Source: Omphalotus guepiniiformis
Taxonomy: Eukaryota > Basidiomycota > Agaricomycetes > Agaricales > Omphalotaceae
Direction: 5' to 3'
Assembly (NCBI GenBank): GCA_028554645.1
Contig: JAQOOI010000079.1
Span: forward strand, 1,798,001-1,862,000
DNA length: 64,000 nt
Below, piece after piece: positions 1 through 10,481 of this stretch (its first letter is position 1; each line of letters opens with the position of its first letter). The notes beneath the pieces are model-generated. The model was not told the origin of the DNA. It saw nothing but the letters and a program-made list of their open reading frames with translations, and searched no databases. A program made the translations under genes and the position numbers.

Positions 1-1
1 G

Positions 2-230
2 ATTGTTCAAGTTTGCCGTGAGACTGGTGGTCAAGTGAGTACAACAGACCCTCCCGTGGCCTGACTCGAGTCCCCTCGGAGTCAGCGTTGCACGTTAAGC
101 GTTGAACTCTTGCGACTACAGGCTTCTGAGGATCAACTACGCTATGTGATTCGAAATTACAACGTAAGTCGAATGAATGAGCTCTTGCGGCTTTTTTATG
201 ATCACTCACCAGGCTATCACCTCATCTTAG
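2..230 (+). CDS. 3' end of a gene running in from the left edge (partial, three exon pieces)
   Basis: Frame 2 at the window edge is open. It can be spliced across two introns with good signals: 35-121 (GTGAGT...ACAG) and 164-212 (GTAAGT...CCAG). The tail then ends at the TAG at 228-230. The visible peptide, starting IVQVCRETGG, is about 30 residues, too short to recognize. If the second intron is not used, the frame instead reads to a TAA at 244-246. The stop lies at the first base of a 55-bp tandem duplication. Identity unknown; the call rests only on splice signals and an open frame. Confidence 0.3.
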
Positions 231-334
231 ACTGGCAAGGAAACTAAGTATAAAGAGTACCATATCGTAGGGAAAGCGTCCTCAGACTGGCAAGGAAACT
301 GAATATAAAGAGTACCATATCGTAGGGAAAGCGT
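229..334. repeat. two-copy 55-bp direct tandem repeat
   Basis: The unit starting AGACTGGCAAGG begins at 229 and again at 284 and is nearly identical over about 51 bp in both copies, with one or two substitutions such as ACTAAG versus ACTGAA. It lies immediately after the putative stop of the upstream gene. Confidence 0.85.
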
Positions 335-2242
335 AACTTTGTTTTTTGCGAAATCTTGTATCATAGTCATCATTCGTTGCGTGCCCGGAGGTTGTAATTC
401 TGAATTCAATGAGATCGTTCTCCGACTCGATGTTTAGGAGTTTTTCGTGTTTCTGTACGATCGTGAGTTGACAAACGTTCCCCCTTCGCCAGGGCTTTGT
501 TTGCTGTTTGCTTTATGATATCCACGGAGTATCGCAAGGTGCCGGTGAACCTTCACATTGTATGCTTGAACTTGTTACATTGTGGAGGGTATATACGAAG
601 AGTCGAAGACTAATCCTTTTTCAGATCTTGTATTACTTTGTTATTGTTGGTGCATGTTTGGGAAATACGATACATCCTAACAAAGCTTCCTTTTTCGGTG
701 GTTGTTGCTACTCTACAGTGACTTTTACATGTTGTGGATCTAATCTTCCTGTATCGTGCCCATACCGCCACTCTCGCATTATATAGCGGGCGCAAGTACT
801 CTATCCGCAATGGAATTGTATGTTACTCCCAGCTATTAGTTAGGTGGTCTTTTCGCCTCCAATCATTGTCATCGTGCAGGAGAAGTTTTCCAAAATTCTT
901 ACCATCGTCTGGCCAACTTTGAATGAGCCGCCTCGAATTGACGCTAAATGATCAAGGGCATCCAGGTGAGCCTAAAGGCCGAGGTTTCGTTGCCGTCAAC
1001 TGACTGGGTATTTCGTTTAGGGGGATTAGATTCCTACCCGGGTGCAAAATGACAAGATCGCTAGTGAGGGCCTACAGTAACTGCCAGAAGCGAGAGCAAG
1101 GTGTAAGGTGTAATCGAGAGAGGAGGGTCTTGAAGTTTCGCTAGAATCGTTAATGTCAGAGCCGGAACGGCACGAGCGTGAGTAGTAGTCTTCATCGTGA
1201 ACGTTCCTTCCGCGGTTGCGTGATATTTCTCGCAGATCGCACATTATTTCAACAAAGAGTTAGATGCTGCTTGAGCACTCTCACTAACGTCGATTGATGC
1301 CTGACGATACCCACTAATCATTCGTGGCAAGTTCCCAAAACCAGAACTCTTAAACCCAGCGGCATTCGGAGGGAGGTCTTGCTGCGGCGAAAGCGAAAGT
1401 TATTTGTGGTAAGAAAAAGGTCCTGCAATTCCAGATAATACATAAGATACCACGTAAAAAGACATAGGCGGTAACCGTGGATTTTCGGAGCGGTTAAAAA
1501 GTGCACAGAATCTGAGTCCGTTGCGATCCCGCGATGAACATGAGCATCAGATGAGACGATGAGAATTGCCTTTGCCTAGAGGCATGGTGCATGTAAGGCC
1601 GAGAAACAGGTCCAGTGGTGAAGTTTACCTCATGTGAACCTTGGTCTTGTTCCGCGACATACCCATTCTGCCGATTTCTCTTGTCTGTTGTCACCATAGG
1701 AGGGTCTTGTGATGGCCTATGACAGCCTAATGACTAGTTTGAGGTAATTTGACACCAAATGAACGGGGACCAGTGCGGTGAGCAACCGCTATGTTTGGAA
1801 TAGAATGAATTTTCCGAAAGATCCATCAAGAAAGACGCCATCGGACCTTGAACAAGGAACACAATTGCTTGCTTGAATGACGGAGTATGGCAAAGAATAG
1901 AGGACCACCAGGTGCACTTGACGGGAGTTAGATTTATTACACAAATATAGCCCTGTAAAGAAAGTAAGTAAGAAAAGCAACATGTGCGAACGTAGGTTTG
2001 TTGTTGGATCCTATGACTTGCAAAAAAGGAGTCTGAAATGAAAGAGACAACCAATTATGCACGAACGTGATTACGCAGAATGACACGTTGAGAACGCAAT
2101 CGTGCGCCCGATGTGAACCACGGTATAAATCCAAAGCGAAGGTCCGTATCCAGGCTTGTATTGTGACTATTCCGTTGCTTTTTTTTTTGGCGTCCTTTAT
2201 CTTGCTTTCGCTTCCACGAGTCCCCAGTACACAAAGACCCTT
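335..2242. other. intergenic, no gene recognized
   Basis: Short open frames occur on both strands, but none shows a recognizable motif, a convincing start with splice signals or coding-type low complexity. The segment upstream of 2243 is probably the promoter and 5' leader of the Par32-like gene. Confidence 0.4.
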
Positions 2243-3389
2243 ATGAGCGACAGAGGACATTCACATTCGCCTTCAGGGAAACGTTCCCTGACCGACCAGA
2301 TTTCCTCTTTAGGCGCTAGACTGAATCGGGCGCTTAGCCGAGAACAAAATGTTGACGACCGCGACCAACTTTTAGGCGTCAACAGCGATAGAGAATCCTT
2401 CGTGAGCGCAACGACAGTCGTCCCAGAACCAGGTGAGCCATTAAAAAGTCTTTCTTGATGCGGAAGAGATGGTGGTAGTTGTAATTCAAGTGAAGAGATA
2501 AGCTCTTATCGACCTTATCTCTCTTACAAACTCTCGCGCCGTCGGCACCTTTTTTTCGCTGTTATCTCTTCCGGGGAACTTCTTATGAGGATCTCTGGGC
2601 GTTTCTGTGATGTTTTTTGAGTCATTTGTTGATGGGTTATTGTAGAGCGCTCGGTATCTAGGGGTCGTGAAGGCTTTGTACGTCTCTACTATTCATCTGC
2701 TTTTTCTTATCTTTTACTAATACTTACATTATTTGATAGCGTTCCTCTGGAAGAGGTGGTATAGGAAATATCCGTCAACCCGTGTCACCCAATAGTACCC
2801 AACAAAATGAGACCTTAGGGTCACCAATTCGAGGCAGAGATGAGACTGTCCGCGGCACCAACGAAAGAGTGGGTAATCCTTCCTTGTAATCATTGCGTAT
2901 CCGCGTTTCCGTATTCATGGCTACTTTATTCAGGGTTTCTCCACCGGACGTGGAGGAGCAGGTAACATTCGCTCAACACTTCAAACCCAACCCGAACTTC
3001 CCACCACGACTACTCAGACCCGCACACGACCAATCTCGGATGCCTCAACACTCGTTGATGTTCCCCTGGTAAGGGCGATTATTTTTCCCTTTTTTGAGAT
3101 GCACACTCATATTCGAATATTGAAGCTAACTTCCGGAACAAATAATCGATCTCCTTCTGAAGGCTCTGCAAAGTCACCTGCACGAGCGATGCGTTCTACG
3201 GGAAGAGGAGGAGCAGGGAATATCAGACCTAGTCCGGCTTTGACTCCTCTTGGAGAGGGTTCAGCCTCTACGTGTGTGTCATCTTTGCTTGCTTGCATCA
3301 ACGCTGTTTTCTCTAAAATTCATGGATATGGTCTTTTCAACAGTCATTCTCTCGCCGAAACACCTACCGACGTACCCACCGAGAATTGA
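2243..3389 (+). CDS. Par32/DUF3602-type GRGGAGNI-repeat protein (6 exons)
   Basis: My model is join(2243..2432, 2646..2677, 2740..2868, 2934..3068, 3126..3271, 3344..3389), 678 nt and 225 aa with all phases consistent. The second exon is only 32 nt and encodes an SRGRE-type motif joined to SSGRGGIGNIR. The next two large exons each carry a TGRGGAGNIR block, giving three GRGGxGNI repeats in a Ser/Thr/Pro-rich, probably disordered chain. This repeat defines the fungal DUF3602 family, whose yeast member Par32 is a TORC1-responsive phosphoprotein affecting ammonium transporters. That role is known for yeast and only inferred here. The first intron (2433-2645, 213 bp) is longer than the others, so the 5' part is the least certain. 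No transmembrane or enzymatic motif is seen. Confidence 0.75.
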
Positions 3390-3971
3390 AGTCAAATCGA
3401 AATACTAGCAGAGAACGGGGTTTCTCTTGCCTAGGAATTTCCCTTCTTATGTATCGTCTAGTATGTTCTGTTTCTTAACTCCACAGGAACTCTCCCACTG
3501 ACAATCCTTGTTTTGGTTTTATAATCATGATAGTTTCGACGGATTGTACTGTACTGTAACAACGAGCATATATTCATGGCTCTTGTACTGGAAAAGCGTT
3601 TTTTTCTCCCACATTGTTTGTAACTTTATTCATCTTTCCTGGAATATATGTACACGGTGCCGTGGCCGTGCTATGATGCTACTTCAATTGTAATGTTAGG
3701 GGTTGTTCTGATGAATTTTGGTTATATTATTCTCTGACACTGACAAAATTAGCCTGAGAGCGAACGTTTGCCAATGCCAGACAACCGAGAGTGAGGCACG
3801 TTGTAGGCGAGTAATTGTATGCACGTCAATATGCAATATGTCGTTCAGTGGGTCCGGTTTCTAGAGATCTAGAGAAGCGAATATTGCGACAAAAGCTATC
3901 GAGCGAAATTCGACGAAGACCACCCACAGTGTCATCCGTAGTCTCTATTCAAATTGGCTAATCTTATCTCG
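3390..3971. other. intergenic, no gene recognized
   Basis: It holds the 3' flank of the Par32-like gene and the left part of the tandem-duplicated tRNA segment. No supported coding region is seen. Confidence 0.4.
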
Positions 3972-4056
3972 GTCCTTGTCGACTAGTGGTTAGATCATCA
4001 CGTTGTGGAACTACTTGCAATCCGTGAAGACGCAGGCTCGAATCCTGCCTGGGACA
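3972..4056 (+). tRNA. tRNA-His (anticodon GTG), copy 1, with a 13-nt intron
   Basis: A cloverleaf can be drawn. The acceptor GTCCTTG pairs with CTGGGAC plus discriminator A, with one U-U mismatch and one G-U. The A box is TAGTGGTTAGA. The anticodon stem TCACG/CGTGA holds a loop with GTG, and the T arm GCAGG/CCTGC encloses CTCGAAT (B box). A 13-nt intron sits at the canonical position one base 3' of the anticodon, leaving a 72-nt mature body. The D stem contains a C-A mismatch, so decay cannot be excluded. Confidence 0.75.
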
Positions 4057-4157
4057 TGCAATCTCATGAATTGGAATTTTTGCTGTGTGCGTTGAGACCA
4101 GCCACAGTGCAATTCGTAGTCCGAGGTCCTGAGTCCAAATCGGCTAATCTTATCTCG

Positions 4158-4239
4158 GTCCTTGTCGATTAGTGGTTAGATCATCACGTTGTGGGAATTA
4201 CAATCCGTGAAGACGCAGGCTCGAATCCTGCCTGGGACA
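4158..4239 (+). tRNA. tRNA-His (anticodon GTG), copy 2, with a 10-nt intron
   Basis: This is the tandem duplicate of the preceding tRNA. The mature part is identical except for C to T near the D stem (GATTAG for GACTAG). The intron is 10 nt instead of 13 and diverges in sequence. The flanks are also shared, for example a GGCTAATCTTATCTCG leader and a 3' AATTGGAATTTTTGC segment, so the unit is a 186-bp tandem duplication rather than two independent genes. Confidence 0.75.
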
Positions 4240-5899
4240 TGTAAAATCATAAATTGGAATTTTTGCAGCATTTTTTTGTGAGCATTGAGGTTGTGACTAT
4301 AAGGCTGTAAGGGTAGTAGATGAAAGTGCTATTTTGTTTGTTAATGCAGTCAAAGTTGATATAACATAACGATAATATATCAAAGTGTTGCTACGCAGAA
4401 GAAGATTCGTTGTTCAGATTATACGGTAATTAATATACTGCGTATACTGCGACAGCAATTACAGAGATTAACATGAGTACCGGTTGGACATCTCATATAC
4501 TACCTTCACGTCGCGTTATACGCATCGTAGCGTCGGGCATCCCTTCGGAGTCCGGACGCCAACGGAGAGCGAAGGAAACTTGCGCGATTAACGACCCCCT
4601 GAATAAATAAATAAGTACAGGAGGCTGGATAGGAATAGGCCGGATCTTGGGTGGTGTTATCTCGCCTCCCGAGATGTGAATATACAGTGTTAGATGTTAG
4701 ATGTTCATCGTAGGGCCTCTTCATGATGATTTTTGAATACCGTAGAGTCTTCAAGGTTACGAAGTAGGTTGCCCCAGGGCACATGTACATGTACATGTAT
4801 AAATGCACGGTTGCTCCTGACCTGTGACGAGCGCTAGCGCTAGAGATCTGACCCCCGGTGACCTCGAAGCAACGCAACGAGACGCAGCGAAGGGTGGGTG
4901 CCTACTGTATTTTGCGCGCGTTCTGGTATCTGATCTGTGGCGTCGTTGGAGTTCTGCCTTAGTACTTGGTGCTTGGAATGATCGAGCCGCATTCCGAGCC
5001 AAGACTTTTTTGGGGGTTAGTGGGCCTGGATGCTGGAGCGCTAATCGAATCTCCTGTTGCTGGGGCAGGGGCTGCTTGTTGCTGGGGCCCAGCAGGACGG
5101 ACTCAGCCTTGAGGATGCTGCGTTGTTGTCTGACGAGGTCAACTGGTCACGTTTGAGATAAGTTATTGAGTCATTGAATAGCTAGTTCCTCCACAGTGCG
5201 TCTCTTCGATCTACTGATAGTTATATCACGATCACTCGAGTCTTGTACTCGAGGATAATCACTGCGGAGTCCCTGAGGCATGAGCTACAGTATACGTTAG
5301 ATTGATGTCGCTGGTGCAGACTAACTGCAAACTGACTTACGGAATCCAAGCTTTCCTAATCGATATGTATGTATCTCCCATCTTCCGTATTTCTATCCGT
5401 ACTTGATGGACCGGATAGTCAACCTCCGTGCGCTATCTTAGCCCGAGTCAATGTGAAACCTTTCCCATATCTACACGGGCACACACGGGAAAAGATATAA
5501 ATTAGAATTTGACACAGAGAACAAAGAGATACGCTGTTTCGTTTCGTCGGAGTGCGAGAAGACTTCGAAATCGCAGGTGTGTGAGATATAAATATTGAGA
5601 GAAGAAATGGAAACCTTTTGTGCGGTTAAACGCCGCATTTCAGCGGTGTTTATGGTGAATTAGATATGCTTTTGAGGAGAGAGGACTTGAATTGGAGGGA
5701 ATTGGAGGTGGAACGGGGTCTGGGATTGTTGCGCGGGTGGATCACGGGGGGTCTTTACTGAGTATAAACTCCGCTTCCAAGTCATAAACACGTTGGGGGT
5801 GCTACCCAAAGTCGTATCTTTTTTCCTTTTCACTTTCCACTTTCATCTTGTAATTCCCTATATAATCCCTTCTTTACAATCCTTTTTACATTTCTTACA
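4240..5899. other. intergenic, no gene recognized
   Basis: Contains a short palindromic microrepeat (ACATGT x3 at 4781-4798) and a CTCGAG-centred inverted repeat near 5234-5253. Overlapping open frames on both strands between 4500 and 5160 lack any recognizable motif. The last part, with a GTATAAAC box near 5761 and pyrimidine runs, is probably the promoter of the next gene. Confidence 0.4.
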
Positions 5900-6720
5900 A
5901 TGTTTTCTTCTTCCAACAATAACCTTGCCTCAACTAGCGCTACTACTGCTAAATCAAAATCGCTTTCTCCTCCTCCTACTACTAGTTCACCCCCTAAATC
6001 TACTGGTCCTATACAAAACATGGTGACTCCGGTAGCAGCAACGGCATCGACTTCATCGGCTCCTTCTAGTCCAATTGGAAAGAGGCGGTCTCTGGGCGTT
6101 GCAGATGTCGCTAATATCTTTGTGAAAATGCGTCGGACGAGTCACGATGAAACGAAGCGAGCAAAGTCGTCCTCGTCGTCGTCGCCGTCATCATATCACA
6201 TCGAGTCTTCCTCTGGCCAAACTCCACAGTCACATCCTGGCTTGTTGGAGGCCGTGACGTGTGCGAAGAGAGAGAGACTCGAGCATACGGACGTGTTCGT
6301 TTGTATTGGAGGTGTTAATGTGCCTTTACTCTTGAGGGCTACTAGAACGACGATAATGGAGATTGCAGAGATGGTAGGAGCGAATGTTTTAGTAGATGAG
6401 CAGTGAGTACTATCTGGCACTCTATCACTACTCTATCTGATTGTGTTTTGCTCACGCGATTGGCGCTTGTTTCTGTTTCAAGGTGGACATGCACAATACG
6501 TGGAAATAAAAATCGGTCAAATGGAACGTTTAAAGTTCAGGTGGGTTCGCGACTTTCTGGTCTAGTCTTACGCCGGTCTATAACTAATTGTGTGTGTGTG
6601 TAGATACATTACTTGGCGTCGGCGACGAGAGCTGATATGCCTGATCCTCACAAACCAGTTGCGTTACGGAATGCAAAGGGTGTACCGGGGCTCATGACTA
6701 TCCTCAAGAGAGAGGATTGA
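5900..6720 (+). CDS. conserved basidiomycete protein of unknown function (3 exons)
   Basis: The model join(5900..6402, 6483..6540, 6604..6720) gives 225 aa. Introns are 80 and 63 bp with GTGAGT and GTGGGT donors, and a TAACTAAT branch site in the second. The first 100 residues are Ser/Thr/Pro-rich and basic (SPIGKRR, MRRTSHDETKR), suggesting a disordered and possibly nuclear segment. The C-terminal 100 residues form a compact module containing GANVLVDEQW, GTFKVQIHY and VALRNAKGVPGLMTI. I recognize this arrangement from unannotated agaricomycete proteins, but no function is known to me. Intact, with an A/T-rich leader and a clear first ATG. Confidence 0.75.
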
Positions 6721-7270
6721 CTTGAATAGAGGCTCCTAGACGTTTGGGAACTTTTGTGGTATAACTGGCGGCCCTCTCTTTCTCCTTTTTTCCCCCGGCT
6801 TACTATCTTGCATCTCACCATCTTGGTTTACTTTTCCTACTGCGGACACGTTCAAGGGCAATCTTTCCTCCCCTCCATGTACAACATTTTCCATTCCACC
6901 CCGTTTGCATATTTACCTACCCTCGTTCCTTAATCTGATACCTTACTACCTCGGACTCGTACATGGCCGTACGTTATATACATGAAATAGTATACATTTG
7001 TACCACCCAGATCTTGCATTAGAATATTGAAAAAAAAACATGTTCTTTGCCCAGACGGAGGTCAAAGCGCGTGAGAAATATAATATTGGAATTCTTTTAC
7101 GGGTGTTAACCTGAACTGCCACCTTCACCTTTAACCCTGCTTGCCACCAGCCACGCCCTTTTTTCTGCGAAAAACATCTTTGACCAACTGCAAGAATTAA
7201 TTCGATAGCTTTCTAGCTTACCTGCCGTCCAACATTTGCTCCAGTTAAATTCACTTGGTACTAGCCCATC
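6721..7270. other. intergenic between the unknown protein and the DHH1 gene
   Basis: C/T-rich 3' flank followed by the helicase promoter. No coding region supported. Confidence 0.4.
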
Positions 7271-8955
7271 ATGTCGCAAATTCCAACCCCAAGTTCATCT
7301 TCATCGTAAGTCTCCACCAAAAAACTTGTTCTTCGTCCATCTTACAGAAGCTGAACTATTCTCAGAATCAACGACTGGAAGGCCGGCCTTCGCCCACCAC
7401 CAAAAGATTTGCGGCCCCAGACAGAAGACGTGACGGCGACCAAAGGCGTCGAATTCGAAGATATGAATCTGCGTCGAGAACTCCTCATGGGTATCTTCGA
7501 AGCAGGATTCGAAAATCCTTCACCCATCCAAGAGGAAGCCATCCCAATTGCCCTCACCAAACGTGACGTCCTCGCTCGTGCAAAGAACGGAACTGGAAAA
7601 ACAGCTGCATTCGTCATCCCTTCTCTTCAACAAGTAGACCCTACAAAAAACAAGATCCAAGCACTACTCCTCGTACCCACGCGTGAATTGGCTCTTCAGA
7701 CTTCCCAGGTTTGTAAGATCCTAGGGAAACATATGGGTGTTCAGGTTATGGTTACGACGGGTGGTACGACGCTTAAGGATGATATCCTTAGGTTGTCAGA
7801 GACGGTACATGTACTTGTTGGTACACCTGGACGTATTTTGGATCTTGCGGGCAAGAACGTGGCGGATTTAAGCGAGTGTCCGACGTTTGTCATGGACGAG
7901 GCGGATAAGCTGCTCTCACCAGAGTTCGCACCTGTTATGGAGCAGCTGCTGAGTTATTTGCCTGAAAAACGTCAGGTTATGTTGTTCAGTGCGACGTTCC
8001 CGATGATCGTCAAAGATTTCAAGGTGTGTGTTTTTAATATGTTGATTTTTTCTTTTTTTTTTCTAATTGGTGTTTTTGATAGGATAAACACATGAAATCT
8101 CCGTATGAGATTAACCTGATGGACGAACTGACCCTACGTGGTGTCACACAATACTACGCATATGTCGAGGAGCGACAGAAAGTCCACTGTCTAAATACTC
8201 TCTTCTCGAAAGTACGTTATCTCATCCCTGTAAACGCGGAACATTTCTAATGGTCGACACACCACCAGCTTCAAATCAACCAATCCATCATTTTCTGCAA
8301 CTCAACCAACCGAGTCGAGCTCCTCGCCAAAAAAGTGACGGAGCTAGGCTACTCCTGCTTCTACTCGCACGCGAAAATGCTTCAATCTCACCGAAACCGC
8401 GTGTTCCACGATTTCCGTAACGGCGTTTGTCGTAACCTCGTCTGTTCTGACCTCCTCACGCGAGGTATCGACATTCAAGCTGTGAATGTTGTTATCAATT
8501 TTGATTTTCCGAAAAATTCTGAGACGTATCTTCATCGAATTGGGAGGTCTGGGAGGTTTGGGCATTTGGGGTTGGCGATTAATTTGGTGACGTATGAGGA
8601 TAGGTTTAATTTGTATAGGATTGAGCAAGAGCTTGGGACGGAGATTCAACCTATTCCTCAGATTATTGATAGGGGGTTGTATGTTTCTCCTGGGGCGTCG
8701 TCGGTGGATGAAGAGAGACAGGTGCAGCAGCAGAGGTTACAGCAGCAGCAACAGCAGCAGCAGCAGCAGTTGCAGGCGGCGAAGATTGCTCAGCAGCAAC
8801 AGCAGCAGCAGGGACAGCAGGGACAGATTGTATATCAGAGTAATGGGCAACAGCAGCAGCAGGCTAGGCAGAATGGTGTTTTGGCTGCTCAAGCGAGAAC
8901 TCCTCAGGGTGCATATCGTGGTGGAGTTGCTCCTGCTGCTGCAGCAGCTAGATGA
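7271..8955 (+). CDS. dhh1: DHH1/DDX6-family DEAD-box RNA helicase (4 exons)
   Basis: The model join(7271..7305, 7366..8023, 8083..8211, 8269..8955) gives 502 aa. A short exon encodes [12 protein letters not shown], then the chain continues INDWKAGL, as in DHH1 proteins. The motifs are complete and in order: Q motif with [10 protein letters not shown], Walker A AKNGTGKT (84-91), [19 protein letters not shown] (189-192), SAT, IIFCNS, YSHAKM, TRGIDIQ and [10 protein letters not shown]. Family members are ATP-dependent RNA helicases of P-bodies that promote decapping and translational repression in the cytoplasm. The C-terminal 90 residues are a Q-rich tail encoded largely by CAG runs (about 8719-8880), ending in an alanine run. 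Introns are 60, 59 and 57 bp. The gene looks fully intact. Confidence 0.95.
8719..8880 (+). repeat. CAG/CAA repeat encoding the DHH1 polyglutamine tail
   Basis: Interrupted CAG runs in frame with the helicase, longest near 8740-8768, with CAA and other interruptions. Long open frames in the other five frames here are by-products of the repeat. Confidence 0.85.
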
Positions 8956-9389
8956 GCAGGAGGAGATGGGGGAGTGTGTGTCGGGGAGGGTCCGGAGGGC
9001 TGGAGGGGAGAGGAGGAGGGGAAGGGATTGTCGTTGGTTTGGCTGTTTTGTTGAGTGTGGACAGAATGTGATGTAGAAGAGGAAAGAGAACGAACGCCGA
9101 GATGACAAGTCGTGCAATGTTTTTTGATGTTGAAAAATCCGTTCGTCTGTCCCCCGCTGGAATTAGCGTCGTGTTTTATTGCGCGCGGCCACTCGATGTA
9201 ACGACAACGACGACGACGACGACAACGACAGACTTGTTTTGAGAGGCGAAATCTTTCCCTCGCATACGCATACACGTAACTGGCGTTACTTTTTGTTCTC
9301 TTCTGGGTTGCATTTTGATCTATTCAGAGCGGCATTCAGCGTTGGCGTTTTCATTCACATATCGAAACGAGACTTGCACTCGACTCGTT

Positions 9390-9770
9390 TCACCCTCCCT
9401 CTCCCTTCGCTCCGTCCCTCCCCTTGGGTATACTCTCATACATTTCCTTTCTTCGTCTTTCTTCTTCGTCTTTCTTCTTCTTCTGTGTGTTCATACATAT
9501 CTTTCTTTTTTTTTCGTGTCTACAATCTCTCTCTCTTCACTCTACTCTCATCTCATCTCGTCGTCTTCGCCTTTTCGAGTTTCTCCTTGCCCCTTTTCGA
9601 CTCGATTCATCGATTCATCGATTCAAGCTGTGTTTTAGTATCTAACTATTCACTTCTTTTAAACTCATCACCTATCTACCTTTTCCTTTTGTCCTCCCTC
9701 CACTCCACTTGTCTCTGACCCTCTCATCCGTCCATGTTGTCTCCATCCTGAGGCACTCCAACTCACAACT
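9390..9770 (+). repeat. pyrimidine-rich (CT) tract
   Basis: The plus strand is overwhelmingly C and T for about 380 bp, with TTTCTTC, CTCTCT and TCTTCGTC runs. Several overlapping open frames here are compositional artefacts. It could be a promoter or 5' leader element, but no downstream gene is close enough to assign it. Confidence 0.6.
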
Positions 9771-9951
9771 CATAACCCCCTGTTCATCTTATCCCTTCCC
9801 CACGCGCCCCCGGCCCCCCGTCCGAGTCGTTCGACGTTCGATGGGCCCAGTTTCATTCCTCGCGGTTTACAATATCAATCTCCTTGATTTGAGTTTTCTT
9901 TCCTTCCCCCCTCTCCCCCTCGGTCACCCATCTTCTCGTCATCGACTGATT

Positions 9952-9973
9952 ACCTGACCTGACCTGACCTGAC
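9952..9973 (+). repeat. CCTGA pentanucleotide microsatellite (about 4 units)
   Basis: Perfect CCTGA repeats, followed directly by a C-run. Confidence 0.85.
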
Positions 9974-10035
9974 ACCCCCCCCCTGCACTCAAATCCGAAC
10001 GTATATGGTATATCGAATTCATTATACGTTTCTCA

Positions 10036-10055
10036 GTCGCTCGCTCGCTCGCTCG
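10036..10055 (+). repeat. CGCT tetranucleotide microsatellite
   Basis: Five consecutive CGCT-type units. Confidence 0.8.
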
Positions 10056-10448
10056 TGTCGTCCTTGTATCTCAGTCCACATTCCACATTCCATATTTCAA
10101 ATCTATCCATTCCACAGGTTAAGATTCAGATTCTTGACCCCGACCCTCTTACACATACGTTACAGTGTCATTCCACCACCACCTCCCCCCCCTCTCCTAT
10201 CCTACGTATACGTTATATCTGCTCTCTAAACGTGCCTTCGTGCCCCCTGGGGATCTCCCACTCTCCTCATCATCATCATCATCTCACTCTACCTAGGTTA
10301 CTACTTTCACTGCTAACTGCTATGGGCTACATACAATTACACCTCCTTCGCTATAGGCCTAGGCTTAGGCTATCTTTCTACGCTACCTTTGAATACTGAA
10401 TACTGTAACGATTGTTTCTGCCGTTCGTTTTCGTTTCTTCGTTTTCGT

Positions 10449-10481
10449 TGGAGGCGGAGGTGGAGGCGGAGGTGGAGGGGG
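10449..10481 (+). repeat. GGAGGY hexanucleotide microsatellite
   Basis: GGAGGC and GGAGGT alternate for about five units. The opposite strand would read as a proline run, but no gene is supported there. Confidence 0.75.

Larger units (their letters stand above)
3919..4290. repeat. 186-bp tandem duplication carrying the two tRNA-His genes
   Basis: The units run roughly 3919-4104 and 4105-4290. Similarity extends upstream (ACCACCCACAGTG versus ACCAGCCACAGTG) and downstream of each tRNA. The flanks are clearly diverged while the tRNA body is conserved. Confidence 0.7.

Noticed and set aside
4506..5156. Overlapping open frames of 80-120 codons on both strands
   Set aside because: Unusual composition from a locally GC-rich stretch; no motif, no splice context, mutually exclusive frames.
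8594..9275. Long frames on both strands over and after the DHH1 tail
   Set aside because: By-products of the CAG repeat (poly-Ser, poly-Leu, poly-Cys translations); the helicase frame explains the sequence.
9179..10399. Leu/Ser/Phe-rich frames on the plus strand
   Set aside because: Pure consequence of the pyrimidine tract; no protein-like pattern.
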